The translations under genes were made by a program, and so were the position numbers. From Cryobacterium arcticum (GTDB lineage Bacteria; Actinomycetota; Actinomycetes; Actinomycetales; Microbacteriaceae), in contig NZ_QHLY01000012.1 of assembly GCF_003185895.1 (NCBI RefSeq), positions 868,001 to 932,000 on the forward strand: a stretch of 64,000 nucleotides of DNA, written 5' to 3'. Below are positions 29,150-38,730 of this stretch, piece by piece. The notes under the pieces were generated by a model. The model was not told the origin of the DNA. It did no database searches and was given only the letters and a program-made list of their open reading frames with translations. Each line of letters begins with the position of its first letter. The first letter of the stretch is position 1.

Positions 29150-30007
29150 GTGGTCACAGCGAGCAGCGCCGGCACCGAACCGGCGGTGGGCCGTGCTCCC
29201 CTGGGCATTCGCGACATCGCCCCGGAGAGCGTGCTGGTTCTCGCCGGCGGCCGGGCCATCCTGCTGCAGCTCGCCAACCCGGCCGTCGGGCACGGTGTCG
29301 CCCGGCACAGCGACTTCGCCACCCGACCCCTGAATCGGCTGCACGGCACGCTCGCCTATGTCTATGCGGTCACCTGCGGCACCCCGATCGACCGGGCCGC
29401 GGCCGTGCGACGGGTCGCGCTGGCCCACCGGCCGGTGCACGGTCCGGCGCCAGATTCGGCAGACCCGGTCGGGCACCCGACGGCGCCGGCCTACAACGCC
29501 TTCGATCCCCGCCTGCAGCTGTGGGTGGCCGCGACCCTGTACGACTCCGCCACCCGCATGCATAATCTGGTCTATGGGCCGTTGGCCGACATCGACGCTG
29601 AGGCGGTGTACCGGGACTACGGCGTGCTGGGCACTGCCCTTCAGGTGCCGCCGGGCCTGTGGCCGGCCGACCGGGCGGCCTTCGAGGACTACTGGCGCGC
29701 CGAGGTGGGCACGCTGGCCACGGATGGGACGACGCGGGCGGTGGCGGACCAGCTGCTGCACCCGGCCCGGGGTCCGATCGGGCTGCGCCTGGTGATGCCG
29801 CTGGCTCGGCTTCTGACGACCGGGCTGCTGGAGCCTGCTGAGCGCGACCTCTTCGCGCTGCCCTGGTCACCGGGCCGGCAGCGCCGGTTCGACCGGTTGA
29901 TCCGGCTCGTGCGCGTCGTCTACCCGCGCCTGCCCCGCTGGGTGCGTCACGCGCCGATGAGGCACTACCTGCGGCTGGGCCGGGAGGCCCAGCCGCCCGG
30001 TGGTTAG
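29150..30007 (+). CDS. oxygenase MpaB/latex-clearing-like (DUF2236) protein
   Basis: 285 aa. DUF2236 features are present: GGRAILLQLANPAVGHGVARHSDF near the N terminus and the heme-ligand region RLHGTLAYVYAVTCG, then VAHRPVHG-like histidines (LAHRPVHGPA). The family includes MpaB and rubber oxygenase Lcp, which are b-type cytochromes. The substrate is unknown. GTG start with GAAGGGAA upstream. The last 4 bases overlap the end of the convergent gene. Confidence 0.85.
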   Translation: MVTASSAGTEPAVGRAPLGIRDIAPESVLVLAGGRAILLQLANPAVGHGVARHSDFATRPLNRLHGTLAYVYAVTCGTPIDRAAAVRRVALAHRPVHGPAPDSADPVGHPTAPAYNAFDPRLQLWVAATLYDSATRMHNLVYGPLADIDAEAVYRDYGVLGTALQVPPGLWPADRAAFEDYWRAEVGTLATDGTTRAVADQLLHPARGPIGLRLVMPLARLLTTGLLEPAERDLFALPWSPGRQRRFDRLIRLVRVVYPRLPRWVRHAPMRHYLRLGREAQPPGG

Positions 30008-30555
30008 AAGAAGTCGTCCGGTGTGCCGGCGGCGCGGGTCACCGCGGCGGTGGAGATCCCGGCGCCGTCGAGCTTGGCCATGGCCACGCGCAGCCCCGAC
30101 TCCATCTGAGACGCCCAGACCTCGGTTTCGCGCGCATCGGCCTGCACGCCTTCGAGCTTCTGGATCGCCGCTTCCTTGTCGCCTCGTTCGGTCTTGACCT
30201 GCTGGATGCTCAGGGTGACCGCGTAGTACGCGGCGACCATCGAGGCGATCGGCGTGGCGATGACGGCCAGGGCGATGACGCTCTCGTTGGAGACGTTGAC
30301 GAAGATCATGATCAGGAAGGCGATGGTGAGCACGGCGATGCCGACCAGCACCACCAGGGCGGCGCGCTGCGGCGGACCGGTGCGCAGGTCGCTGATCAGG
30401 GTGCGGCGCTCGGATTTCGCCGGGCGAACCGGTGCGGAGTCGTCGGCGGGGGCAGGCGCGGTCGCCTCGGCCCTGGGCATCTCCAGGCGTTCCGTCGAGT
30501 TGGCGGTGTCGAGCGGGCGGGTGCGGTCGAACGGGTCGTAGCTCTGATCAGTCAT
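30004..30555 (-). CDS. membrane protein with C-terminal coiled coil, unknown
   Basis: 183 aa, not assigned to a family. A disordered N terminus of about 65 residues precedes two transmembrane helices (AALVVLVGIAVLTIAFLIMIF and VIALAVIATPIASMVAAYYAV), then a charged, probably coiled-coil helix. ATG 30555 is preferred because GGAG lies 5 bases upstream; a GTG two codons earlier overlaps that site. It follows the HTH gene on the strand by 37 bases and could be co-transcribed with the trehalose genes. Confidence 0.7.
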   Translation of the reverse strand: MTDQSYDPFDRTRPLDTANSTERLEMPRAEATAPAPADDSAPVRPAKSERRTLISDLRTGPPQRAALVVLVGIAVLTIAFLIMIFVNVSNESVIALAVIATPIASMVAAYYAVTLSIQQVKTERGDKEAAIQKLEGVQADARETEVWASQMESGLRVAMAKLDGAGISTAAVTRAAGTPDDFF

Positions 30556-30592
30556 GGTCACTCCGTAATCGAGGAAATCGCGGGCACGGTCG

Positions 30593-31105
30593 TTAGGGTG
30601 CTGGCGGCTCTGTCGTTTCTGTCGGTGAGGGTAGCGCGTCGCCGGGGAGGAAGACGCGCTTGTAGCTCCGGCCGTCGGCCAGCTCGACCGTGCGACTGAT
30701 CAGCCTACCCCGGGTCACCTGTTGATAGACCGCTTGCGCCGTGACGCCCAGCAGCGCGGCGGCCTCGGTGACGGAATGGCCGGGCAGGTCGGTGGGCACG
30801 CTGCTCGGCCGGGTGCTGCGTTTGCGTCCCGCGTCCAGCCGGGCGGCGATCTCGGCGTCGGTACCGGCCCAGCGCCACTTGGCCGCGGTGGGTTTCAGGC
30901 CGGCCGCGTCGGCGATCTCCGGCCAGTTCACGCCGTCGGCGAGGGCGGCACGCACGCTCGCGAGGGCAGCCGGATCGGCGTCGAGGTCACGCAGCAGCAC
31001 CCGGATGGCCCGCAACCGCTCCACGGGAGCGGCTGACGCGTCACCGTCCACGTCGGTGAGCCGGGCCAGCGCCGCGGCGCTGTCCGGTGATAGGAAGTAC
31101 CCCAT
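30593..31105 (-). CDS. small helix-turn-helix protein downstream of treZ
   Basis: 170 aa. An N-terminal helical region (LARLTDV to WPEIADAAGLKPTAAKWRW) itself resembles a helix-turn-helix. A second one lies at about residues 108-130 (SVTEAAALLGVTAQAVYQQVTRGRL) and is followed by a short wing (VELADGRSYKRVFLPGDAL). It is probably a DNA-binding protein or excisionase-like regulator; targets are unknown. GGAGGAA lies directly before the ATG. Only 26 bases separate it from treZ, so it may be the last gene of the tre operon. Confidence 0.7.
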   Translation of the reverse strand: MGYFLSPDSAAALARLTDVDGDASAAPVERLRAIRVLLRDLDADPAALASVRAALADGVNWPEIADAAGLKPTAAKWRWAGTDAEIAARLDAGRKRSTRPSSVPTDLPGHSVTEAAALLGVTAQAVYQQVTRGRLISRTVELADGRSYKRVFLPGDALPSPTETTEPPAP

Positions 31106-31131
31106 CGTTCCTCCTGGGTAGTCGGTGGTGC

Positions 31132-32916
31132 TCAGTCTGAGACGCTGTCCGCGCCCAGCACCGTCACCGAGTGCGGCGCGACCAACACCCGCCCGGCGCC
31201 CGGCTCCGGCGCGGCATCGGCGTTGTTCGCGAAGGCCAGCAGCACAGAGCCGTCCACTGTGGGCACCCAGCGGCCGCTGGTGGACAGGTTGATCACGATG
31301 TCGATCGCGCCCCGGCCGAACCGGAGCCAGCCGTCGGCTTCGTCGAAGTCCACCGACACCCGGCCGAGCCGCGGGTCGGTGAGGTCGGAGAAACGCCGGC
31401 GTAGCCCGGCCAGATCGCGGTAGAGCGCCAGGAGCCGGCCAGCATCCGGTCGCTGGAGTTCGGACCAGTCGAGCGTGGACCGGCTGAAAGTGGCGGGGTC
31501 CTGCGGGTCGGGCACGACGGAGGGGTCCCAGCCCATCCGGGCGAACTCCCCGATCCGGCCCTCCGCGGTGGCCCGGCCGAGCTCGGGTTCCGGGTGGGAG
31601 GTGAAGAACTGCCACGGTGTGCGTGCGCCCCATTCCTCGCCCATGAACAGCATCGGGGTGAACGGGCCGAGCAACGTCAACGCGGCGGCGATGCCGAGTT
31701 GCCCCGTGTCGAGGTGCGCGCTGAGCCTGTCACCGATGGCCCGGTTGCCGATCTGGTCGTGGTTCTGCGACGCCACCACGAGACGCCAGGCAGGCATCTT
31801 CTCGGTGTCGATCGGACGGCCGTGGAGGCGGCCGCGAAAGCTGGAGAAGGTGCCGTCGTGGAAGAAGCCCCGGGTGAGCACCTTGGCCAGCGCGCCCAAC
31901 GGGGCGAAGTCGGCGTAGTAGCCGACGGTCTCGCCGGTGAGTGCCACGTGCACGGCGTGGTGGAAGTCGTCACTCCACTGCGCGTCGAGCCCGTACCCGT
32001 TCGCCTCGCGCGGGGTGATGAGTTTGGGGTCGTTGAGGTCGGATTCGGCGATCAGGGACAACGGCCGGCCGACGTGGGCGCTGAGCACGGCGACCTCGGT
32101 GCCGAGTTCCTCGAGCAGGTGCACGGCAGAGGAGTCCTTGAGGGCGTGCACGGCGTCCAGGCGCAGGCCGTCGACATGGTAGTCGCGCAGCCACATCAGG
32201 GCGCTGTCGATGATGTACCGACGCACCTCGCCGGAGTCAGCCCCATCGAGGTTGACCGAGGCGCCCCAGGTGTTGCCCTCTGCGTCGCTGAGGTACGGAC
32301 CGTAGACGGGCAGGTAGTTGCCGCTGGGCCCGAGGTGGTTGTGCACGACGTCCTGGATCACGCCGATGCCCGCGGCGTGGCACGCATCGACAAAGCGCTG
32401 ATACGCGGCGGGGCCGCCGTAGCCTTCGTGCACGGTGTACCAGAGCACACCGTCGTAGCCCCAATTGTGGGTGCCGTTGAACCCGTTCACCGGAAGGATT
32501 TCAACGAAGTCCACCCCGAGCTCCACCAGGTGGTCGAGGCGGCCGGCGGCGGCGTCGAGGGTGCCCTCCGGGGTGAACGTGCCGATGTGCAGTTCGTAGA
32601 TGCTGCCCCCGGCCAGCTGGCGTCCCGTCCAGTCGCCGTCGCGCCAGGTGTGCGCGCCGGGGTCGAAGGTGCGGGAGAGCTCGTGCACGCCGTGCGGCTG
32701 GCGACGGGAGCGCGGGTCGGGGTACGGGCCTGACCCGTCGACGAGGAAGCCGTAGTCGGTTCCCTCGCCGGCGTCGTCGGCGGGGAGGGTGCCATGCCAC
32801 CAGCCGGCCTCATCGCGGCTCATGGCCAGTTCGTCGTTCCCCGTAGCCAGCAGGACGGTGTCGGCGTTCGGTGCCCAGACTGCGACGGGGGCGTCTGGCG
32901 TGACGTCGGTGCTCAT
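31132..32916 (-). CDS. treZ: malto-oligosyltrehalose trehalohydrolase
   Basis: 594 aa GH13 enzyme. An N-terminal beta domain is followed by the barrel with catalytic Asp254 ([10 protein letters not shown]), Glu291 (LIAESDLND) and Asp387 ([10 protein letters not shown]). It releases free trehalose from maltooligosyl-trehalose. The ATG overlaps the treY stop (ATGA). Third of glgX-treY-treZ. Confidence 0.95.
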   Translation of the reverse strand: MSTDVTPDAPVAVWAPNADTVLLATGNDELAMSRDEAGWWHGTLPADDAGEGTDYGFLVDGSGPYPDPRSRRQPHGVHELSRTFDPGAHTWRDGDWTGRQLAGGSIYELHIGTFTPEGTLDAAAGRLDHLVELGVDFVEILPVNGFNGTHNWGYDGVLWYTVHEGYGGPAAYQRFVDACHAAGIGVIQDVVHNHLGPSGNYLPVYGPYLSDAEGNTWGASVNLDGADSGEVRRYIIDSALMWLRDYHVDGLRLDAVHALKDSSAVHLLEELGTEVAVLSAHVGRPLSLIAESDLNDPKLITPREANGYGLDAQWSDDFHHAVHVALTGETVGYYADFAPLGALAKVLTRGFFHDGTFSSFRGRLHGRPIDTEKMPAWRLVVASQNHDQIGNRAIGDRLSAHLDTGQLGIAAALTLLGPFTPMLFMGEEWGARTPWQFFTSHPEPELGRATAEGRIGEFARMGWDPSVVPDPQDPATFSRSTLDWSELQRPDAGRLLALYRDLAGLRRRFSDLTDPRLGRVSVDFDEADGWLRFGRGAIDIVINLSTSGRWVPTVDGSVLLAFANNADAAPEPGAGRVLVAPHSVTVLGADSVSD

Positions 32917-35279
32917 GGTGCGGTCTCCTCGGCGAGTGTGGGGTCGGTGTCGATCGGAACGAGCAGGGCCACCGGGTACGTCGCCAACAGCTCGGCGACG
33001 AGCACCTGGCCGCCGTCGAAGCGGGCTCCGGTGAGCACATCCTGCCAACGGTGCCCGGCGAGCATCACGGTGGTGTCCGCCCAGCCGGTGCGGGCGAGGC
33101 CGACCGGCAGCCGGCTGGCCAGCGTCACCGCTCCGCCGCGGTCGAACGCGACCACGTGCCCGGCGGCCGCGCCGAAGGCCTCGACCGGTGCGTGCCGCCG
33201 GAACAGCTCCGGCCGGTCCCGGCGCAGGCGCAGGGCCCTGGTGGTGACCAGGAGCTTGGCCGCGCCGGTGTCGTCGATGGGCGGTAGCCAACCGCCGGTG
33301 ATCCGGGCCAGGAGGTCGCGGCGCACGCCGTAGTCCACCGGGCGGCGGTTGTCGGGGTCGACGAGGGAGGTCTCCCAGAGTTCACTGCCCTGGTAGACGT
33401 CGGGAACGCCGGGCGCGGTGAGCTGAATGAGCTTGAGCGAGAGCGAGTTGCTCCAGCCGGCCCGCTTCACCCGGTCGACGATGCCCGTCACGGTGTCGGC
33501 CAGCGGTCCCGGTTCCGCCAGGGACCGCACGAGGGCGCGCATGGCGTTCTCGAACTCGTCATTCGGCGCGGTCCAGGTGGTGGAGAGGTTGGCTTCGCGG
33601 GAGGCTTTCTCGGCGTAGCCGATCAGGCGGTCGGTCGCGGCGGGCCAGGAGCCGACGATGGCCTGCCAGAGCAGGTTCTCGAACGGGGCGTCACCGAGCG
33701 GGGCGAGGGCGCGCAACTCCTGCAGCACGGCCGCCCACTCGTCGGGAATCTCCGCGAGGACCGAGATGCGGGCACGCACGTCTTCGCCGCGTTTGGTGTC
33801 GTGGGTGGAGAGGGTCGTCTGGGAGCCCGGAGCGACCGCCAGCCGGGTCTGCTGGCGATGGTGGAACTCGTCGACGGACACGGCGAATTCGCTCGGGTCT
33901 GCGCCGACCTCGTTAAGGGAGGTGAGCCGGCTGTACCGGTAGTAGGCGGTGTCCTCGACCCCCTTGGCCATGACCATTCCCGAGGTCTGCTGGAAGCGCA
34001 CCGCGGCGGGATGCGCGGGGTCGCTGAGGGAGGGCAGCAGCGCGGTGAGGGTGGCATCGAGGTCGGGGCGGCGCTGCCGGGCCAGCCGCACTGCGGTGTC
34101 GAGTTCGTGGCGGCCCACCGGCAGGTAGGAACGGTAGACCGGGAACCAGGCGATCAGTTCGGCGAGGGCGTCCCACACGACGGCCGTGCGCTCCGGCGTG
34201 TCAGCCACCTCGGGCAGCAGGCGTGCCAGCCGGCGCACCTCGCTCTGCAGGATGCCGTCGGCGATGGCGCGTTTGCCGGTGTAGACCAGCTCGGTCCAGG
34301 AGACCGGCTCTGCCGGGGTGCCCGATGGGCGGCGCTCGGCCTGCAGGGTCGCCTCCAGGGCGTCCAACCGGTCCTGACCGGCCGGGTCGACGAGCACGCG
34401 GTCGAAGTCGTTGAGGGCGTCATAGCCGGTGGTGCCGTCGGTGGCCCAGTTGCTGGGCAGTTGTTCCTGGCCCTCCAGGATCTTCTCGACCAGGAGGTAT
34501 CCCCCGCCCATGGCGGCGCTGAGCCGGTCGAGGTATCCGCCCGGGTCGGCCAGGCCGTCGGGGTGGTCCACCCGCAGGCCCTGTACCTGTCCGGTGTGCA
34601 CCCAGCGCAGGATCTCGCGGTGGGATTCGTCGAACACCCAGGGCACCTCCACGCGCACCCCGGCGAGGGTGTTCACGGCGAAGAAGCGGCGGTAGTTGAG
34701 GGAGGCATCCGCTCGCCGCCAGTTCACCAGCTGGTAGTGCTGCCGGTCGTGTACGACCCGAGCGGAGGCTCCGTCGCTCGCGGTGCCCGGGGCGAGGGGG
34801 AACCGGTTGTCGTAGTAGCGCAGCTCGTCGCCGACCACGCTGAGCTGGTCGAGTTCGGTGTCACCGTCGCCGAGCACGGGCAGCAGCAGCCGTCCGTCGC
34901 CGGCCGGCCAGTCCACGTCGAACGCCTCGGCGTAGCGGGAACCCTGCCCGGTCTGCAGCAGGTCCCACCACCAGGCGTTCGTGTGTGGCGTGTTCACGCC
35001 CATGTGGTTGGGCACGATGTCCACCAGGATGCCGCGGCCGGCAGCGGCCACCCGCTCCGACAAACGCTTGAGGGCATCGGGGCCGCCGCGGGCGGGATCG
35101 ACGCTGCCGTGGTCGACGACGTCGTAGCCGTGATCCGAGCCGGTTTCGGCGGTGAGCAGCGGTGACAGATAGATCCAGTCCGCGCCGAGCTCACTGACGT
35201 AGTCGAGCACGGCGGCTGCCTCGTCCAGGTCGAAGGCGGAAGTGATCTGCAGGCGATAGGTCGAGGCGGGGATGCGCAC
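32913..35279 (-). CDS. treY: malto-oligosyltrehalose synthase
   Basis: 788 aa GH13 family 26. Visible are the N-terminal [13 protein letters not shown], nucleophile Asp238 ([13 protein letters not shown]), acid/base Glu265 ([10 protein letters not shown]) and [15 protein letters not shown] with the third acid. It converts the reducing-end alpha-1,4 bond of a maltooligosaccharide to the alpha-1,1 bond of trehalose. It follows glgX by 4 bases and overlaps treZ by 4. Confidence 0.95.
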   Translation of the reverse strand: MRIPASTYRLQITSAFDLDEAAAVLDYVSELGADWIYLSPLLTAETGSDHGYDVVDHGSVDPARGGPDALKRLSERVAAAGRGILVDIVPNHMGVNTPHTNAWWWDLLQTGQGSRYAEAFDVDWPAGDGRLLLPVLGDGDTELDQLSVVGDELRYYDNRFPLAPGTASDGASARVVHDRQHYQLVNWRRADASLNYRRFFAVNTLAGVRVEVPWVFDESHREILRWVHTGQVQGLRVDHPDGLADPGGYLDRLSAAMGGGYLLVEKILEGQEQLPSNWATDGTTGYDALNDFDRVLVDPAGQDRLDALEATLQAERRPSGTPAEPVSWTELVYTGKRAIADGILQSEVRRLARLLPEVADTPERTAVVWDALAELIAWFPVYRSYLPVGRHELDTAVRLARQRRPDLDATLTALLPSLSDPAHPAAVRFQQTSGMVMAKGVEDTAYYRYSRLTSLNEVGADPSEFAVSVDEFHHRQQTRLAVAPGSQTTLSTHDTKRGEDVRARISVLAEIPDEWAAVLQELRALAPLGDAPFENLLWQAIVGSWPAATDRLIGYAEKASREANLSTTWTAPNDEFENAMRALVRSLAEPGPLADTVTGIVDRVKRAGWSNSLSLKLIQLTAPGVPDVYQGSELWETSLVDPDNRRPVDYGVRRDLLARITGGWLPPIDDTGAAKLLVTTRALRLRRDRPELFRRHAPVEAFGAAAGHVVAFDRGGAVTLASRLPVGLARTGWADTTVMLAGHRWQDVLTGARFDGGQVLVAELLATYPVALLVPIDTDPTLAEETAP

Positions 35280-35283
35280 CGGG

Positions 35284-37503
35284 CTACTCCTTGGCGGCGT
35301 AGGGGTCGGACACCACGGGCAGAGTGATCGTAGCGGTCGGCGGCGACGGGTGGCTGGCCAGGGAGGCCGCGACGGAGTGATCCGGCGCCACTTCCGGCTC
35401 GTGGTACTCCCGGAGCACCACGAGGGAGCGGCCCTTCACGGTGTGAATCGCGCCGGCGGGGCGGGGCAGAGAGTCCGCGCCCTCTCCCCCGGTGTCGATC
35501 ACGATCTCCCAGGCCGGTGAGTATTCCTCGCTGGGCAGCGTGAACTCGACGTCCTCGCCATCCGCGTTGAAGAGCAGGATGAAGTTGACGTCGGTGACAT
35601 CCCGGCCGCGGGAGTCGCGTTCGCGGATGCCTTGGCCGTTGAGGAACATGGCGACGGTGCGGGAGCGGCTTTCGTCCCACTCCTCGGCCCGCATCTCTTC
35701 ACCGTCGGTGTTCAGCCAGACGATGTCGGCCAGCGGGTCGCCTTCGCCGCGATTACCCGGGTGGCCGTCGAAGAAGCGGCTGCGCCGGAAGGTGGGGTGT
35801 TCCTTGCGCAGCCGCACTACGGCGGCCGTGAACTCGATCAGGGGCTGGTCGGCTTCGTCCCAGTGGATCCAGCTCAGCTCGGAGTCCTGGGCGTAGGTGT
35901 TGTTGTTGCCCTGCTGGGTGCGACCGAGTTCGTCGCCGTGCAGGATCATCGGAACGCCCTGGGAGAGCAGCATGGTCGCGATGAAGTTGCGCTGCTGACG
36001 CCCGCGCAGGGTGCGGATGGCGTCGTCGTCGGTGGGACCCTCGACGCCGCCGTTCCAGGACCGGTTGTGGCTCTCGCCGTCGTTGTTGTCCTCACCGTTG
36101 GCGTCGTTGTGCTTCTCGTTATACGAGACCAGGTCGTTGAGGGTGAAGCCGTCGTGGGCGGTGACGAAGTTGATCGACGCGACCGGGCGGCGACCGGAGT
36201 GCTCGTAGAGGTCGGCCGAGCCGGAGATGCGGGAGGCGAATTCGCCGAGCGTCGAGGGCTCTCCGCGCCAGAAGTCGCGCACGGTGTCGCGGTACTTGCC
36301 GTTCCACTCCGTCCACTGCGGCGGGAAGTTACCGACCTGGTACCCGCCGGGGCCCACGTCCCACGGCTCGGCGATCAGCTTGACCTGGGAGACGATCGGG
36401 TCCTGCTGCACGAGTTCGAAGAACGTGGAGAGCTTGTCGACGTCGTATAGGTCGCGGGCGAGAGCGCTGGCCAGGTCGAAGCGGAAGCCGTCGACGTGCA
36501 TCTCGATGGCCCAATACCGCAGCGAGTCCATGATGAGCTGGAGGGAGTGCGGGTGGCGGACATTCAGGGTGTTTCCGGTGCCGGTGTAGTCCATGTAGTA
36601 GCGGCCGTCGTCATCCATCAACCGGTAATACGCGGCGTTGTCGATGCCCTTGAACGAAATGGTCGGGCCCAGGTGGTTGCCCTCCGCGGTGTGGTTGTAG
36701 ACCACGTCGAGGATAACCTCGATGCCGGCGGCGTGCAGGTTCTTCACCATGCCCTTGAACTCCTGCACCTGCTGGCCGAGGTCACCGCTGGAGGAATACG
36801 CGTTGTGCGGCGCGAAAAAGCCGATGGTGTTGTAGCCCCAGTAGTTGTTCAGGCCCTGGTCCTGCAGGGTCGAGTCGTTGACGAACTGGTGCACCGGCAT
36901 CAGCTCGATCGCGGTGACGCCGAGTTTCTGCAGGTGCTCGATCACGGTGGGATGCGCGACGGCCGCGTACGTCCCCCGCTGGGATTCCGGCACGTCCGGA
37001 AGCAGCTCGGTCAGGCCCTTCACATGGGCCTCGTAGATGACCGACTGGCTATATGGCGTGCGCGGTGACCGGTCGCCGGTCCAGTCGAAGAAGGGGTTCA
37101 CGACCACACCGAGCATCATGTGCGGGGCGGAGTCCTCGTCGTTGCGGGAATCGGGGTCGCCAAAGTTGTAGGAGAACAGTGCCTGGTCCCAATCCATGAC
37201 ACCGCAGGTGGCCTTGGCGTATGGGTCGAGTAGCAGTTTGTTCGGGTTGGCCCGTTTGCCCTCACTGGGGTTGTACTCGCCGTGCACGCGGTAGCCGTAG
37301 CGCTGGCCGGGCTGCACCTCCGGCAGGTAGACGTGCCAGACGAACGCGCTGGACTCACGGACCTCGACGGGCGTCTCCGCTCCGTTCTCGTCGAACAGGC
37401 AGAGCTCCACCCGTTCGGCGGCCTCACTGAAGAGGGCGAAGTTGGTGCCGCTGCCGTCATAGGTCGCGCCGAGCGGGTAGGCAGATCCGGGCCAGGTTTC
37501 CAA
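35284..37503 (-). CDS. glgX: glycogen debranching enzyme GlgX/TreX
   Basis: 739 aa. CBM48-like N terminus, then a GH13 barrel with Asp343 (GFRFDLASAL), Glu379 (LIAEPWDVGPGGYQVG) and Asp451 (VTAHDGFTLNDLVSYNEKHN). It hydrolyses alpha-1,6 branches and supplies linear maltooligosaccharides to TreY. The start is TTG at 37503: GAGGAG lies 5 bases before it and the product begins ETWPGSAYPLGA as in relatives; the in-frame codons upstream have no such site. First gene of glgX-treY-treZ. Confidence 0.93.
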   Translation of the reverse strand: METWPGSAYPLGATYDGSGTNFALFSEAAERVELCLFDENGAETPVEVRESSAFVWHVYLPEVQPGQRYGYRVHGEYNPSEGKRANPNKLLLDPYAKATCGVMDWDQALFSYNFGDPDSRNDEDSAPHMMLGVVVNPFFDWTGDRSPRTPYSQSVIYEAHVKGLTELLPDVPESQRGTYAAVAHPTVIEHLQKLGVTAIELMPVHQFVNDSTLQDQGLNNYWGYNTIGFFAPHNAYSSSGDLGQQVQEFKGMVKNLHAAGIEVILDVVYNHTAEGNHLGPTISFKGIDNAAYYRLMDDDGRYYMDYTGTGNTLNVRHPHSLQLIMDSLRYWAIEMHVDGFRFDLASALARDLYDVDKLSTFFELVQQDPIVSQVKLIAEPWDVGPGGYQVGNFPPQWTEWNGKYRDTVRDFWRGEPSTLGEFASRISGSADLYEHSGRRPVASINFVTAHDGFTLNDLVSYNEKHNDANGEDNNDGESHNRSWNGGVEGPTDDDAIRTLRGRQQRNFIATMLLSQGVPMILHGDELGRTQQGNNNTYAQDSELSWIHWDEADQPLIEFTAAVVRLRKEHPTFRRSRFFDGHPGNRGEGDPLADIVWLNTDGEEMRAEEWDESRSRTVAMFLNGQGIRERDSRGRDVTDVNFILLFNADGEDVEFTLPSEEYSPAWEIVIDTGGEGADSLPRPAGAIHTVKGRSLVVLREYHEPEVAPDHSVAASLASHPSPPTATITLPVVSDPYAAKE

Positions 37504-37609
37504 GGAGACTCCTCGAGGAAGAAAAAGAGCGAACGGGTTGAGTGTGGGCGGTTGCCTGAGCCAGGCCCACCCGTTCACGCTACCCCGTCCGGGAGGACGG
37601 ATTTGCCGC

Positions 37610-38644
37610 TCAGGCCATGAGTTCGTGTACGAGGGGCGCCACTTCGGTGCCGTAGAGCTCGATGCTGGTCATCAGCTTTTCGTGCGACAGGGTGCCCAGG
37701 CTGTACTTGAGGTCGAACCGGGAGAGTTCGAGTCCCGTCGCCATCTTCGCGATTTTTGTCGCGACGGTCTGCGGAGAGCCCACGAACAGCGCGCCGTCCG
37801 GACCGGCATCCTGCTCGAACCGGGCCTTGGTCGCCGGGCCCCAGCCGCGCTCGCGGCCGATCCGGTCCTGCATGGCCCGGTAGTGCGGCCACATCTCCTC
37901 GCGAGCCTGCTCATCGGTGGCCGCAATGTACCCGGGCGAGTGCTCGCCGATCGGAAGCGCCTGGCGGCCGAACTGGTCGAGCGCCCGGTGGTACAGGTCC
38001 ACGAATTGGGCGAATGCCAGCGGCTCACCGCCGATGATGGCCAGCATCAACGGCAGTCCGTAGTGCGCCGCGCGCACCACCGACTGCGGGCTGCCGCCCA
38101 CGCCGATCCAGGTCCGGATGGAGCCGGACTCCGTGGGTGGGAAGACCCGCTGGTCGGTCAACGATCCGCGCGTGCTGCCGGACCAGGTAACCGGCTGTTC
38201 CTTGAGCAGTTCGGTGAACAATTCGAGCTTCTCCTCGAAGAGCTGTTCGTAATCGCTGAGTTCCAGGCCGAAGAGCGGGAAGGACTCGGTGAACGAGCCA
38301 CGACCGAGGATGACCTCCGCCCGGCCGTTGGAGACCGCGTCGAGGGTCGCGAACCTTTGGAACACCCGCACGGGGTCGTCGGAGCTGAGCACCGTGACCG
38401 CGGAGCCGAGCTTGATGGTGCTGGTCTGGCCGGCGATCGCAGCCAGGACGACTTCGGGAGCCGAGACGGCGAAGTCCTCCCGGTGGTGCTCGCCGATGCC
38501 GAAGAAGCTCAAGCCCACCTGGTCGGCGAGTATGCCTTCGGCGACGACGTTGCGCAGGGTTTGGGCCTGGCTGAGCAGGCTGCCATCCGCGGCGTAGGTG
38601 ACGTCGCCGAACGTGTCGAGACCCAGTTCCAGTGTCGGTGCCAT
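37610..38644 (-). CDS. LLM-class flavin-dependent oxidoreductase
   Basis: 344 aa TIM-barrel luciferase-like monooxygenase: LGLDTFGDVTYAADG at the N terminus, GIGEHHREDFAVSAP, and IILGRGSFTESFPLFG-type phosphate/flavin segments. Uses reduced flavin (FMN or F420) on an unknown substrate. The ATG at 38644 has AAGGG about 10 bases upstream; an in-frame ATG ten codons earlier lies inside the operator-like repeats and has no ribosome binding site. The gap 37504-37609 holds only a short CCGTCC/GGACGG hairpin. Confidence 0.9.
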   Translation of the reverse strand: MAPTLELGLDTFGDVTYAADGSLLSQAQTLRNVVAEGILADQVGLSFFGIGEHHREDFAVSAPEVVLAAIAGQTSTIKLGSAVTVLSSDDPVRVFQRFATLDAVSNGRAEVILGRGSFTESFPLFGLELSDYEQLFEEKLELFTELLKEQPVTWSGSTRGSLTDQRVFPPTESGSIRTWIGVGGSPQSVVRAAHYGLPLMLAIIGGEPLAFAQFVDLYHRALDQFGRQALPIGEHSPGYIAATDEQAREEMWPHYRAMQDRIGRERGWGPATKARFEQDAGPDGALFVGSPQTVATKIAKMATGLELSRFDLKYSLGTLSHEKLMTSIELYGTEVAPLVHELMA

Positions 38645-38670
38645 GTGTGGTGCGCCCTTCAGTTCAGTTT

Positions 38671-38688
38671 GCATGCATACGCATACTA
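38671..38688 (-). promoter_or_regulatory. -10 and operator-like repeats of the LLM oxidoreductase gene
   Basis: On the minus strand TAGTAT (38683-38688) is followed by overlapping TATGCG, TATGCATGC repeats. The half-sites resemble those of the yceI palindrome TATGCAATTGCATA, so a related MarR-type regulator is possible. Confidence 0.4.
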
Positions 38689-38730
38689 GGGCCCAACCTG
38701 CGTCGGTCGTCGTCTATTCCGACCGCGGTC

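Noticed and set aside
30004-30007. 4-base convergent overlap between the oxygenase and the small membrane-protein gene
   Set aside because: Common in compact genomes; no sign of regulation.
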